Positions 1 to 11,770 of a DNA stretch of 64,000 bases are shown here, one piece after another. Every line of letters begins with the position of its first letter. Position 1 is the stretch's first letter. This stretch comes from Coenobita brevimanus. Taxonomy: Eukaryota > Arthropoda > Malacostraca > Decapoda > Coenobitidae. The stretch lies in NCBI GenBank assembly GCA_032717465.1, contig CM064690.1, forward strand, positions 26,328,153 to 26,392,152, read 5' to 3'. A model generated the notes under the pieces. The model had not been told where the DNA came from, ran no database searches, and saw nothing but the letters and a program-made list of their open reading frames with translations. Position numbers and translations under genes: made by a program.

Positions 1-700
1 CTATCTAAAATCTTTTATATATATGGGTAAAGATTTCTTTTTCCACTTCATGTAAACACTGCCAGCTTTTTCCTCTTTGTGTTTTCTTTTCCCTGTCTCT
101 GGTTTCATAGGTTTCAAGCGTTTTCATTGTTTTCGATCACAGTTTTCAAGTTTTCGTTTTTTTTTCGATCAAACTAACAGTGATAAAATAGGACACTTTA
201 TTTCTGTTCTAATTTCATACGTAAACTAGTTATAATAAACTGTGTATTGACTGCTAATTATCTCATCGTGTTTTCTATTTCAGGATTCTGTATTCAAAAT
301 TTTTAAATATACTGTATATGCCAAATAAAAGTACATATATCGAGACTCCTCATTAACAACTCAAAAGTATACTGAAATGGCGAAGAGAATTTGATACTAA
401 ACACAAAATCAACTTAAACTACACAAAAACACCTAACACTTTACCTCCACATACATACACTTACACCTATTGAGTGGAAAGAATTATACAATCTGTGTTA
501 GTGAATAAATGTATAAGGGCTTCCATAGAGGCAAAATTGTGTATAGCAGCATTTTTCATCTCAGTATTTTTCAACTTTTCTTCAGTTCAACAAAATCGTC
601 TCGTTTTTGTCAGAATTAAATGTTTCAAGACTTCCATGGCAAAAGAAAGGTTGCTTATAGGTAAGTGTGAATATTAAGTTACTGATTAGATTGTATGTTT
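1..700. other. AT-rich sequence without recognised features
   Basis: No repeat or gene is recognised. A 67-codon frame at 474-677 runs into TATAG|GTAAGTG, a good donor-like site, but has no recognisable protein content. Confidence 0.4.
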
Positions 701-702
701 AG

Positions 703-757
<55 letters not shown>

Positions 758-780
758 GAGGCATAAGAAACAGAAGACTA

Positions 781-845
<65 letters not shown>
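703..845. repeat. Inverted microsatellite pair (CT)n and (GA)n
   Basis: A CT run of about 55 bp (one interruption) is followed after about 32 bp by a GA run of about 56 bp. The two are reverse complements and could fold into one long hairpin. Confidence 0.9.
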
Positions 846-847
<2 letters not shown>

Positions 848-902
848 AACAAGACACACAAACAAAATATCAAAAAAATACAAAGAAGATACAGAAAGTG
901 AG

Positions 903-995
903 AGACTGGGTGTGAGAAAATGAGAGAGGGATGTGAGAAAATGAGAGAGGGGTGTGAGAAAATGAGAGAGGGGTGTGAGGAAATGAGCAAGAGGG
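903..995. repeat. 21-bp minisatellite
   Basis: About four copies of GGTGTGAGAAAATGAGAGAG plus one base, with few changes. Confidence 0.85.
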
Positions 996-1079
996 GTGAG
1001 AGAAAGAGGGGGGGTTGCTTTATTAATGGGTAGTGTTGTCATCCCCAGAGGGTCTAAGACAGTGCCACTTGCTCCTCGA

Positions 1080-1277
1080 TAATTGCTTTTATCTCAGTCC
1101 CCCCCCTCGCCTTATGCTGCCTCTGCCCCCCTCCCCTTCCCCCCTCCCCTTCCTCTCCTCTCTCCCCATCCCCCCTCCTCACTCTACCCTCCCACTCCCC
1201 TCTCCCCCCATCGACTGTATGGGAAATGGGGAGATGAGGGGAAAGGGGAAGAGTGGGGAAGGGACAGGGTAGTGGAA

Positions 1278-1311
<34 letters not shown>

Positions 1312-1365
1312 GGACTGAGGGGAATGGGGAAATAATGGGTTTGTTAGTAAATAAATAAATAAATA
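1080..1365. repeat. C-rich tract, (GA)n and (AAAT)n
   Basis: A pyrimidine-rich stretch (1095-1210), then a G-rich purine stretch, (GA)n at 1280-1308 and (AAAT)n near 1349-1365. Confidence 0.7.
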
Positions 1366-1424
1366 CAATAAAAAAGATATACCAAAAACACGTCATGGTA
1401 CTGAAGATGTTAAATAATGATACG

Positions 1425-1560
1425 AAAAACCTATCAGTTCAGTAGATTTTTTTTTTTTTTCATTTTTTTCTTGCTACCAGACGATTTTATTCAGCTGTGG
1501 AGAAACCTTAAATTGTAGGAGTAGGATATTGCCTTCCTTAACCCCTTCAGTATTACAGGT
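1425..1560. mobile_element. Family C partial copy
   Basis: The segment includes TTCTTGCTACCAGACGATTT, TATTCAGCTGTGGAG and AACCCCTTCAGTATTACAGG, the left half and centre of the hairpin element. It ends where the family B repeat begins. Confidence 0.5.
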
Positions 1561-1835
1561 GTGTCTCAGGTGAAATAAGGTGATCTTGAGGGGAGACTAG
1601 ATTTACATAAGGTGGTCCGTATGTAGCGCTACACTTCCACTCTGCCTGGTGATATCTCGTGTATTCTGTGGACGGCTTTGTCAGTGTTATCAGTATCTAC
1701 CCTGCGTCATTTATTCACTTCCCACTCCCACTGCCACACCCACGCCCACACCAGCCGACTGAGCCGTCCCCATAACACATAAAATTCTGCCACGTGAGTT
1801 TCTAGTGTAGCCCTATTTACGGACCAGCCTGTATG
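1555..1835 (+). repeat. Interspersed repeat family B, copy 1
   Basis: It shares with 12480-12910 and 59120-59455 the order GTGATATCTCGTGTATTCTG, GTGTTATCAGTATCTACCC, CATTTATTCACTTCC, CACTCCCACTGCCACA, CCACGCCCACACCAGCCG, ACTGAGCCGTCCCC, and a tail ending in CGGACCA-CCTG. There is no open frame. Copy 1 has one unit of the inner CATTTATTCACTTCC module. The 3' end runs into a 14-bp minisatellite. Confidence 0.7.
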
Positions 1836-2165
1836 TAAGAATGGGTATGTAAGAATGGGCGTGTAAGAATGGATATGTAAGAATAGCTATGTATGAATGG
1901 GTATGTAAGAATGGGTATGTAAGAATGGTTATGTAAGAATGGGTATGTAAGAATGGGTATGTAAGAATGGGCATGTAAGAATGGGTATGTAAGAATGGAT
2001 ATGTAAGAATGGGTATGTAAGAATGGGCATGAAAGAATGGGTATGTAAGAATGGATATGTAAGAATGGGTATGTAAGAATGGGTATGTAAGAATGGGTAT
2101 GTAAGAATGGGTATGTAAGAATGGGTATGTAAGAATAGGTATATGTGAATGGGTATGTAAGAATC
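1830..2165. repeat. 14-bp minisatellite
   Basis: About 24 tandem copies of GGGTATGTAAGAAT with scattered point changes. The array begins just where family B copy 1 ends. Confidence 0.92.
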
Positions 2166-2339
2166 GGACTGAGGGTGTTCCTGGTGTAGTGATGAGGAAT
2201 GGTGTGTGTGATGAGGTGTGGTGTATAATTGTGATGCAGTTCTGTTACAATACACAACACACCTCCCTCTCCCGCCCTCCCTTCCTCCTCTTTGCATTAA
2301 TTTAGATCAATATTAAGCGGGATGAGGCGAAATGAACAG

Positions 2340-2722
2340 TGATGGGTGATTAGGCCACGAGGAGGAGGAGGAGGAGGAGGAGGAAGAAGAGGAGGAGGAG
2401 GAAGAAGAGGAGGAGGAGAAAGAGGAGGAGGAAGAGGAGGAAGAGATTGAGAAGTAGATAGGGGATGACGATGATGAGAATAAGGATAAGGAGGAGGAAG
2501 AAGAGAAAGTGGAGGAGTAGATGGAGAAGGAGGAGGAGGAGAACGAGGAGGAGGGGGAGGAGGGGGAACAGGAGGAGGAAAGAGGGGGGGGAAAGGACTG
2601 AAGAAGGGGAAAAAAAAGGGAATGAGAGAGGCAAACAGAGAAGAAAAAGAGGGAAAGTAGTAAATAAAAATAAACAGCAAATAGGAGAAACAGGTGAAAC
2701 AGAAAACGAGAAAAGAGAAACG

Positions 2723-2769
<47 letters not shown>

Positions 2770-3603
2770 GCTGGAGGAAGGGGAGATGAGAGGAAGAGGA
2801 GAAAGAGAGGGAGAATGATGGAGGAGAAAGGGGAGGTGAGAGTAGGTGAGATGGAAGAGGGGGATTGCAACCTAATATTTCATTAATTGACTAAATCATC
2901 AACTCCATTTCTGAAGGAGGGAGAGAAGGAAGGGTGAAGGAGGGAGAGAAAGAAGGGGAAAGGAGGGCGGAGGATGGAGAGAAGGAAAGCGGAGGAGGGA
3001 GAGAAGGAAGAATGAAGGAGGGAGAGGAAAAGGGCGGAGGAGGGAGAAACGGAACGGTGAAGGAGGGAAAGGAGGAGGGCGGAGGAGGGAGAGAAGGAAG
3101 GGTGAAGGAAAGCGGAGGAGGGAAAATGAAGGAGAAAGGAAGGGAGAAAGAGGAAGACAAGAAAGAAGTTGAAGAGGATGAGGAAAGGAGGGGAAGACCA
3201 GGGAAAATGAAAGAAAGAGAGAGAGAAAGAGGGAGTGAAAGAAAAGGAGAGGCACAGAAATGATAGCAGAAAAAGGAAGAAAAGGAGAGAAAGAGAGGAA
3301 GACGGAAAGAGAGAGAAGGAGGGATAGAAGGAGAGGAGAGGGAAGGACAGTGCAAGACAGAGAAGGAGGTGCAAGAAATGAAAAGAGAAGGGAGGAAACG
3401 AGGGAAGGTGGGGAAAGAGGGAGAAAAGAAGGAAAGGAAGGATGAGGAAGCAGATAAACAATGGAAAACGGGAGCCTGGAGATGACTTTAAGATGAGTGA
3501 AAATGAATCTGAGAAGAACAGAGAATAAGGGAGTTAAAGAAGGGGAAAGAGGAAGAAGGAAGGCGGAAAGGGTAAATGTGAAAGAAAATAATAATGAATA
3601 TAT

Positions 3604-3638
<35 letters not shown>

Positions 3639-3640
3639 CC
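2340..3640. repeat. 1.3-kb polypurine tract
   Basis: The plus strand is almost entirely A and G, including (GAG)n around 2357-2445, (GA)n at 2730-2763 and 3608-3635, and degenerate GGAGGGAGAGAAGGAAG units at 2915-3130. Long reading frames here on either strand are Ser/Leu/Phe/Pro or Glu/Arg/Lys low-complexity artefacts. Confidence 0.9.
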
Positions 3641-3935
3641 TCCCTCCTCCCATATATTCCCACCAATCACTAAACATATTAAAATCCCCCATCACCCTCG
3701 CTCTCCTAAATCACTTATTAGACTGGACTGAATCCGCCCCTGCTCCCCCCACCCCTCACAGTGGACTAGCGGCTGGTCATTAGGGGGGTGGGGGGTGGCG
3801 GGGTGGGGGGATCGTAAACTGGCTAACGAGGTGATTGGATCAGGGGTGAGGACGGGAGCTGGCCAGCCAATGGGGGTCATAGGATGCATCTGTGACGTCC
3901 ACCCTAAACCAATACAGGGGGTCACCGGTGTACAT

Positions 3936-3941
3936 GTGTGT

Positions 3942-4016
<75 letters not shown>

Positions 4017-4040
4017 GAAAATAAATCTATCTATCTATCA
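3936..4040. repeat. (GT)n and (TCTA)n microsatellites
   Basis: A GT run of about 75 bp ends at 4016, followed by a short ATCT run. The 290 bp before it (3650-3935) are non-repetitive and GC-rich. Confidence 0.9.
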
Positions 4041-4640
4041 CATTTTCCTCAATTTTTCACCATCTTCTGTTTATCATCCTATCTTATCTGACTACCTATT
4101 TCCCCTTTCTGTCCCCAGCTCCCAACTCCAACATCCCTTCTTCCCTATTTCACTCCTCCTATCCCCCCAATCCAAAACTATCCATCCCCTCTCCCAGTCC
4201 TTCCACTCCCTTCACTCCATCTACTTCATATCCCCAGTAACCCTCATCCCTTTCCCCCATTTCCCCATCGCTTCCCCCCATTTTCCCCAATCCCATTCCC
4301 CCACTCTCTCCCCGGTTCACCATCCCTCCATCCCCATCCACCCATTCCTCTATCCCCAATCACTCACTCCTCCACCCCCATCCACTCACTCCTCCATCCC
4401 CATCCACCCACTCCACCCCTATCCACCCACTCCTCCACCCCTATCCACCCACTCCTCCACCCCCATCCACCCACTCCTCCATCCCCATCCACCCATTCCT
4501 CTATCCTCATCCACCCAATCCTCTATCCCCAATCACCCACTCCTCCATCCCCATCCACCCAATCATCCATCCCCATCCACCCACTCCTCCACCCCCATCC
4601 ACCCACTCCTTCACCCCCATCCACCCACTCCCATCCAGCA
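4040..4640. repeat. Pyrimidine-rich tract with 22-bp minisatellite
   Basis: Variable copies of ACTCCTCCACCCCTATCCAC plus two bases fill about 4325-4635. The preceding 280 bp are C/T-rich without clear periodicity. The 254-codon frame across it is low complexity and not a gene. Confidence 0.88.
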
Positions 4641-4933
4641 TTCAATTCCAACCTAGCCAATTTAGTACAGACTTTTGGCGAACTAATTCCCAGAGTTAAT
4701 GGCGGGTTTGGTTCCCTATCTTTAATTATAGGGGAGTGATAGATTATGCCAAATTCAATAATCCATAATAATTCGTCTTCAGCTCATGTCAGATTGCTTA
4801 AGGAGGCGCCATATTGTATCGTCTCTGAGAAGTGGCGGGTTATAAGGAAGGAGTGGACGATAAAAAAAAAAAAAAAAAGGGGTCTGAATATTGTGATTTG
4901 TGTTCTCTTGCGTTTTCTCTCTTCTAAATTAGG

Positions 4934-4935
<2 letters not shown>
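4640..4935. other. Low-repeat spacer
   Basis: Mixed-composition sequence with an A-run at 4862-4878. No gene recognised. Confidence 0.4.

Positions 4936-4985
<50 letters not shown>
4936..4985. repeat. (GA)n microsatellite
   Basis: A pure GA run of about 49 bp. Confidence 0.95.
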
Positions 4986-4986
<1 letters not shown>

Positions 4987-5246
4987 TATAATAACATCTT
5001 TACAAAAATAGTCTTCCTTTCTTTTCACTGCTTCCTTTTCAATCTTTATCTTTTTCTTTACTGTTACCAAACGATTTTTCAAAGCTTTATAGAGCCCCCT
5101 GGCAGTGACGAGGCTACTTAAAGCTCTATCTAACCCTCCCCCATTGGAAACGTCTGTCGAAACCCAAATAAAGTCACCAGAAGACAAAAGTAAAATAGAA
5201 ATGACGATCTAGGGCTGAATGGGTTTAAGGAACAGTGTCTGAATTT

Positions 5247-5271
5247 CTCTCTCTCTCTCTCTCTCCCTCTC

Positions 5272-5342
<71 letters not shown>

Positions 5343-5423
5343 TTGCCGCCTCTCCTTCTCAACCTCGCTTACCAACACACAAACACGCACCCAGACATAT
5401 TCAAACTTCCTCACACACCCACA

Positions 5424-5470
<47 letters not shown>
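5247..5470. repeat. Compound (CT)n-(CA)n and second (CT)n
   Basis: CT at 5247-5289 passes directly into CA at 5289-5338; a second CT run covers 5431-5467. Confidence 0.93.
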
Positions 5471-5472
<2 letters not shown>

Positions 5473-5479
5473 TATCAAA

Positions 5480-5800
5480 CCTATGCCTGAACACACAAAC
5501 AAGCACGCAAAAACACGCAAACTCTCGGCAACCTAAACACACACTCACAGGAACGCACGCAAACACACTCAGGCTCCCACAAGGACATACACACTCTCAG
5601 TTACCTATCCACAAACACACAAACACGCACGCAAACATACTCAAACTTACAGACATAAGTACTAACACACACACACACACACACACAAAGACCCACACAC
5701 CCCCTCACCCATCCTTCTCACTGTCCCCCCGCATATCAAACCCACTCCCTAGCACACACACAAACACGCACGCAAACACACCCAAACTCGCAGAGATTAA
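5480..5800. repeat. Degenerate CA-rich array
   Basis: Repeated ACACAAACACGCACGCAAAC blocks occur near 5490, 5548, 5615 and 5757, with (CA)n at 5666-5689. The spacing is irregular. Confidence 0.7.
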
Positions 5801-5959
5801 TCGCAAAGCCAGCAGCGGGGTACACGAGGGATTGCAAATGACACGGGCTTATCAGGCAGAATAATGAGATTAATTAAAAGTGCATTCACAGACGCAGCCG
5901 AACCAACAAATTAATCAGGAAGTTGGCGGTAATGGCGCGGTCTCTCTCCCCACCGGCAA

Positions 5960-6570
5960 AAGTTAATGGCTGAAATGGGGGGATGGGGAGTTGCTGGGGA
6001 GTTTGGGGAATGTCTGGGGTGAGCTAGATATCTTCTGGGGAGACTGAGCTATTGGGTGAAGCTGGGGGAAGGGGAACTGGGGGAATAGGTTGTGGGACGT
6101 CTAGGGAAGTGGAGTGTTGGGGTAAAGTTAATTGACTTATGGGGATTGTAGAGGAGAGTGAATCTAGTCTGGGGTTGACAGGTTGGGCTATTGACTGAAA
6201 CTGGGGATTGGGGAGTTGTTGGGGAATCTGGGGGTCAGGGATTATCCGTCTGGGGATTCTGGGGAAGCCTTGTATGTCTGGGAAGAGGAGGGACGGGGAG
6301 AAAGAATAATAGTGTAGGAGTTTCGTTAATCTGAAGGTCGAGAGGTAAACGCAGATTTAGGTAGGACATAATACTGACAAAAGGGCGAGGTGGTACTTGT
6401 CTGGGGATCTGGGGTGTTGAGAGAAACCTTGAAACCTGGGGGGGACTGGAAGGAATGGATTTTGTTTTGCCTTGAGGTTTCTTTCTGGAGGTGAGGGGAA
6501 AAGCTTATGGCTGAAATTGGCGAAGGAGAGTTGTTGGGAAATCTGGGGAAATAATGTCTGTCTCGAAGGC
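5960..6570. repeat. Degenerate GGGG-rich array with G-quadruplex potential
   Basis: Recurrent TCTGGGGA, CTGGGGAATGT and TTGGGGAA blocks place runs of four G every 8 to 15 bases on the plus strand. No gene recognised. Confidence 0.6.
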
Positions 6571-6639
6571 TGGGGAAAGGGGGTGTTAGTTGCCTTATTC
6601 TCGATCACTTCCTACTTCCCAAACACATGGATTTCATTA

Positions 6640-7210
6640 CCTCAAAACTTTTCCTCTCTCTCTCTCTCTCTCTCCTTTTCCCTTTCCAGCCTCTACCCCT
6701 CTTCCCTTACACTTCCTCCCACTCTTCTTTCTACTTCATTTCTCCTCTCCCGACCACATTTCCCTTCTCTCCACCCCTTTCCCCTCCTCTCCACCCCTTT
6801 TCCCTATCCATACACCCTCTCTCAATCTCGCCATTCCTCCCCTCCCTACCATTTTCCTTCCCCTCTCCATCCCACCTCTCCATCCCTATCTCCTACTTCT
6901 CACCACCTCATTTCCCCCTCCCCAACCAACTTTCCCAAACCCCTCTCCCCTCATCCTCCATTCCTCCTCTCCCCACCATTTCCACAACCCTTTCCCCTCC
7001 TTATTCCAAATCTCCCCCTTCCAGTCCCCTACCTCTCACTACCCCATTATCCCCTTCCTTACCATTTCCTTGTAACCCCTTCCCGTCTCTTCCTCTCCTT
7101 ATTCCACACCTTCTCATCTCAGCTCCCCCCTTCCTCCAACTTCCCTATCCCCTCCTCCTCCTCTTCCTCTCCCCCTCCCTTCCCTTCTTCCCCCACACTC
7201 CCCCCACCAA
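6640..7210. repeat. Polypyrimidine tract
   Basis: About 570 bp almost entirely C and T on the plus strand, with (CT)n at 6654-6675. It ends near a less repetitive stretch (7215-7355). Confidence 0.9.
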
Positions 7211-7350
7211 AACTTATGTGCCAGCCTGATTAGGATATAAGATCGTGAAAGGGCTCAATACTCCTCTAATCGTCCACCAATTACCAGGAATTTAATGTAC
7301 TGCGTAAGTTTTGCCTCATCCCCATCCTCTCCTCCTTATAACTTTTCCAT

Positions 7351-7355
<5 letters not shown>

Positions 7356-7398
<43 letters not shown>

Positions 7399-7474
7399 GC
7401 TTTGATTCTTCCTCACCCTCTTGACGATTTCATTCACTATCAGATTATTATTATTATTATTATTATTATTATTT
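7356..7474. repeat. (CT)n and (ATT)n microsatellites
   Basis: CT run 7356-7395 and ATT run 7446-7474, separated by 50 bp of mixed sequence. Confidence 0.93.
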
Positions 7475-7679
7475 CACAGGGAGGGTTACGAGCAGCTTTC
7501 ATTAATTCCTTAGACATTAAAGCTCCTTCCAAAAATAATATCATCTGTTGACAGCAAGAATAAGAAATACGTCAAGAGATGGAAGGGGTTTAATTTAGAT
7601 CTACGAACTTTGCGACTACGAGCCAGTAAGCGAAGGACAGTACGCTTATTATTTTACCAACAACATCCAACGTGCAGCA

Positions 7680-8693
7680 ACTCTTGGAAGTAAAGAGTGA
7701 AGGGAAGGAGTGACGGGCAGGAAAGGAAGGGAACAAATGGAAAGAAAGGACTGACAGAAGGGAAGGAAAGGTACAAAGGGAAGGGAAGGGAAGGGAAATG
7801 AAGTTAAAAGAAGGAAAAAGAAAGGGAAGGGAAGAAAAAGGAAGGGAAGGGTAAAGAGGGGAAGGGAAAGGAAGGGAAGAGGATGGATGAAGGGAAAGGA
7901 AGGGAAGGGGATGGATGAAGGGCAAGGAGGGGAAAAGAAGAGAAAGGAAGGGAAGGGAGGGATGAGGGATGAAGGTAGGAAAGGGAAGGGAGAAAGGGAG
8001 GAACACATTTTTCTGAGAAGTTGATGGAAGAGGGAGACATGTTGAAGGGAGAGACAAGATGAAGACGAAGATGGAAATGACGCAAGGGAGATGGGGAGAT
8101 GACGGAATGGGGGGAGAAAGGAGCGTGGGGAAGGAGGAGAGAGGAAGGGAGGGGAGGAAGAAAGGGGCGCGGGGAGGGAAATGGGGGAGGTGAGGCAGGA
8201 AAAAGGGGGGAGTAGGGGAAAGGAAGGGGGAAAAGAGAGAGGTAGAAAGGAGGAAGAAATAGGGGACGACGGGGGAAGGGAGGGGGGGGGAAACTGTGAA
8301 AAGGGTAGGATGGGGAATAAAGAGAAAAACAGGAATACGAAAAGAAAAGAAAAAACGAAAAATAAGGAAAATGATAAAGATACAAGCAGGGGAGGATAAG
8401 ATGAAAAGGGGGAGGATAGAGAAGGTGGGGAGGAGAGAGGAAATAAAGGTGAGGGAAAGGGGTGATAAAAATGAAGGAGAGAGGGATGGGGAGGGTAACG
8501 GAAGAAGTGAAGGAGGGGAGTCAACGGGAAGGCGATGTGAGAAGGGAAGGAAATAGTTGGGGAGAAGGAGGGGGGAGAGAAGAAAGGGGAGGAATAGAGG
8601 GTATGTACATGGGAAGAAGGGTGGGGGTGGAGGGCAGCGGAAGAGGGGTAGGGATAGAAGAGCAAGAGAGAGCTTGGGTGGGGAAGGTTGATG

Positions 8694-8771
<78 letters not shown>

Positions 8772-9600
8772 AGTCAAACGGTGCGATGATTTTTTGTGGG
8801 AATGAGAAATTGACTAATGAAGAAGAAGAGAGGAGGGGAGAGGCGGGAGGAGGGGAAGAAGAGGAGGGAAGAGAGGAGACAGAAGAAGAGGATGGGAAGA
8901 GAGGAGACAGAAGAAGAGGATGGGAAGAGAGGAGACAGAAGAAGAGGAGGGAAGAGAGGAGACAGAAGAAAAGGATGGGAAGAGAGGAGACAGAAGAAGA
9001 GGATGGGATGAGAGAGACAGAAGAGGAAGATGGGAAGAAAGGGGGAGAAGAGGAATATTTGGAAAAAGGGGAAGAAGAGGAGGATGGAAAGGAAGGTGAA
9101 GAGGAGGACGAGAAAGAACGGGAGGATGGGGATGATGGGAAAGAAGGGGAGAGGAGGAGAACTGGAAAAAAGATTAGGAGAATGGGAAGGAACGGGAAGA
9201 AAGAGATGGGAAGGGAGGGTGGGGAGAGGAGTAGAGAACAATGAGCACGGGGAAGGAGAGGAGAGTTGGAGGAGAGGGAAGAGAAGACGATGGAACATGG
9301 AAGAGGAGGAGAACCGGGATGTTAGGAAGGGGAGAAGAAGAGGAGGAGGAGGAGGAGGAGGAGGAGGAGCTAATGGGGAAGGTGGTGATAGAGACTGAGA
9401 ACGTTGGGGAGAAGGTGATGGGGAGAATGGGGGGAGCAGGTGAAGGGAACTGAGAATCTGGGGAAGTGATAGGGAATGGGGAAGATGGTGATGGGGATTA
9501 AGAAGGCTGGGATGGGGTGATGGAGGAAATGACTGGATGAGATGAAGGGAATTGAGAAGATTGGGAAGGAGGAAGTGATGGGGGATGGGGAATGGGGGGG
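7680..9600. repeat. 1.9-kb polypurine tract with embedded arrays
   Basis: The plus strand is almost only A and G. It contains (GGGAA)n-type repeats (7700-7960), a pure (GA)n of about 66 bp (8697-8762), a 27-bp array built on GAAGAGGATGGGAAGAGAGG (about 8880-9020) and (GAG)n at 9340-9368. The 395-codon minus-strand frame (7590-8777) is low-complexity Ser/Pro/Phe/Leu and not a gene. Confidence 0.9.
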
Positions 9601-9734
9601 AACAAATTTGTGTGTAATTACGGTGCGCTGTACTGCCTAGGATAAAGCCCCATGAATATGCAACATTGCAGAATCAATCAAGCCAACGATCGCAACACTG
9701 GCACGGTCCATCTGACGCCGCGTCTTGAAGGAGA

Positions 9735-9874
9735 ACGAATACAAAATTAGGAGAGGGTGAGAGAGAGGCGCAGGGGGAGAGACTGAGGGAGGAAGGGAGA
9801 GAGGCGTTGGGAGAGAGTGAGAGAGAGGTGCTGGGAGAGAGAGACAGAGGGAGAGGTGTTGGGAGAGAGAGACG

Positions 9875-9930
<56 letters not shown>
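9735..9930. repeat. GA-rich tract with (GA)n
   Basis: GAGAGAG-GCG-TGGGAGAGAG blocks repeat at 9757-9875, then pure GA at 9878-9928. Confidence 0.85.
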
Positions 9931-9931
<1 letters not shown>

Positions 9932-10039
9932 TTCGATGGCTAAACTGATGAATGAAGTAATGAATAAAAGGGAAATTAATGGATGAATGGAATGATGGAT
10001 GGATGAATGTCGACAGATCTTGGTGGTGATGGTTGCAAT

Positions 10040-10470
10040 AACTCTCTCTCTCTCTCTTTCTTCTTCCAACCTCTTTCCATTTCTCCCGCTTCTTCCGTCC
10101 TCTCCATCATTCCTTCATCCCTCTGCTCTACCTCTCCTCTCTCCAACCTTTCACCTCCTTCCTTACATCTCTCCTTTCTGCCTCTTTCCTCCCCCTATCT
10201 TTCCACCTCATTCCTCCCTCCCTCTCTCCAGGCTCTCACCTCCTTCTCTACTCCTTCTCCTTCCTCCCTCCGTCCAAGCCCTCATTTCCTTCCTTGCTCC
10301 TCCGTCTATCACTTCTTCTCACCCTCCTTCCTCCCTCCCTGTCTCCAGGCTTTCACCTCCTTCCTCGCTCCTCCTCCTGTCTCTTCTCCTCCTCCCTCCC
10401 TCCCTCCCTCCCTGTCACCAAGCTCTCACCTCCTTCCCTGCTCCTCCTTCCATCACCCTAAGGCCCCGGT
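10040..10470. repeat. Polypyrimidine tract with tandem blocks
   Basis: C/T-rich, with blocks of about 60 bp containing TCCAGGCT-TCACCTCCTTC at 10220, 10345 and 10420. Confidence 0.8.
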
Positions 10471-10479
10471 CCTAATCCC

Positions 10480-11229
10480 CGCTCCCAGGCATAATTTCTC
10501 TCATTTACCCCATTATCAGTGCCTTTCATCAATTCCTAACTGCTTCGCTTGTTCAATTAATGCCCCAGTGTTTTTTTTATTGATGACGGGGGAGTGGAAA
10601 TGGAGGCGGAGATCAGTGAGACGGAAATCGGTAATTAAAAGAAATATTGATATCGGCGTCTGCATTATTCTCACATACAGTTGAGTCACCCATGCGAGAG
10701 GACGCTTCGATGAAAACGAGTCCATTCATATTTTTTCCCCCCTTCCTCTCCTCCGTCGAAATTTTTATTATTATTGTGATTATTTATCGACTGTGATTGG
10801 CATTCGCTGATGGTTAAGTCCCCCATTTTTATTTATTCATTTATTTTGGGGGGTTCTGATATTTGCAGGCAATCAGGGTATTGTTAAAACCCCCGCGTTA
10901 TTGGCTCCATAAATTCGCAAGTAAACAATGGCAAGTAATCACGCGAAATACAGGACATGTTTTGCGTGGCTGTGCGTTTGGGAAATAAACATTAATATTC
11001 GAATTTACGACGCCAACTCGGTAGCCCAGAATTTACTTGGTACCAGTATACTAATTTGGCGGATTACAAGTGTTAGAGAGTTCAAAAAATAATTCAAATT
11101 CCTTCAGTTTACGTGACATTTGGTGTATCGTTTGGAAATGGAGTTTAATATATGAATTTACGATGTCAGCTCGGTTACCCCCCAAAATTTCTTGCTGTGC
11201 TACAATTTCTTGCCGGGTTACAAGTGTTA

Positions 11230-11230
<1 letters not shown>
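10480..11230. other. Non-repetitive AT-rich stretch
   Basis: Mostly mixed sequence; a short repeated phrase (TTACGACGCCAACTCGGTA, then TTACGATGTCAGCTCGGTTA) occurs at 11005 and 11159, so about 155 bp is partly duplicated. No gene recognised. Confidence 0.4.
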
Positions 11231-11235
<5 letters not shown>

Positions 11236-11281
<46 letters not shown>

Positions 11282-11345
11282 CTGCTTGACTGACTGACTG
11301 AATGACAGACTGATGGATAGATAGATAGATAGACAGACAGACAGA
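11236..11345. repeat. (GA)n, (GACT)n and (GATA)n
   Basis: GA run 11235-11277, then GACT/GATA/GACA tetranucleotides to 11350. Confidence 0.9.
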
Positions 11346-11424
11346 TAGATAAACTGAGAGTTTAATGACTACAAAAACAAATGCATTCAACCCAAACACA
11401 TATTTTTTAAAGTGTAGGCCTATT

Positions 11425-11539
11425 CTTGCCACCAACTGACGATTTTACTCGGCTCTGGAGAGGTTCTTAAAACTAGGTGGGTCTGCCCTACACTTTTCTC
11501 GCCCCTTCAGTACCAAAAATCTATCTTCTGATCCATCCA

Positions 11540-11574
<35 letters not shown>

Positions 11575-11770
11575 ATGTATCCATATAGCCAGACGTCTTA
11601 ATCCTGGAAGGGGTGGCCACAAACGAATCGCCTTCATGTGTCGTTCTGTACTCTGCCATCACGCCGCGCCGCCCTCACTCAAACCTACACCACCCTCATT
11701 CATATACCTTTTCCCTAAACTTAAAAAAAAAAAAAATGAAGTCAAATATTCACTACGTTCGTCATACTGA
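11425..11770. mobile_element. Family C copy split by microsatellite and a family A insert
   Basis: 11430-11530 matches the left half of the hairpin family (ACTGACGATTTTACTCGGCT and CGCCCCTTCAGTACC). The right end TACGTTCGTCATACTGAAGA lies at 11753-11772. Between them are (CT)n and TCTA repeats (11541-11577) and a family A segment (11587-11700). This reads as nested insertion. Confidence 0.45.
11587..11700 (+). repeat. Interspersed repeat family A, copy 1
   Basis: It shares AGACG-CTTAATCCTG, AAGGGGTGGCCACAAAC and AATCG with copies at 14258 and 42000, followed by a C-rich tail. It is preceded by TCTA repeats. No coding capacity. Confidence 0.65.

Noticed and set aside
474..677. 67-codon frame ending at a good donor-like site
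   Set aside because: Begins with GTG, AT-rich, no homology or acceptor; a single donor match is expected by chance.
1833..2165. CRISPR-like regular array at the 14-bp repeat
   Set aside because: Units are directly adjacent with no unique spacers; it is a minisatellite.
7590..8777. A 395-codon minus-strand open frame
   Set aside because: It is Ser/Pro/Phe/Leu low complexity across a polypurine tract; overlapping frames on the same strand are equally long and no domain is visible.
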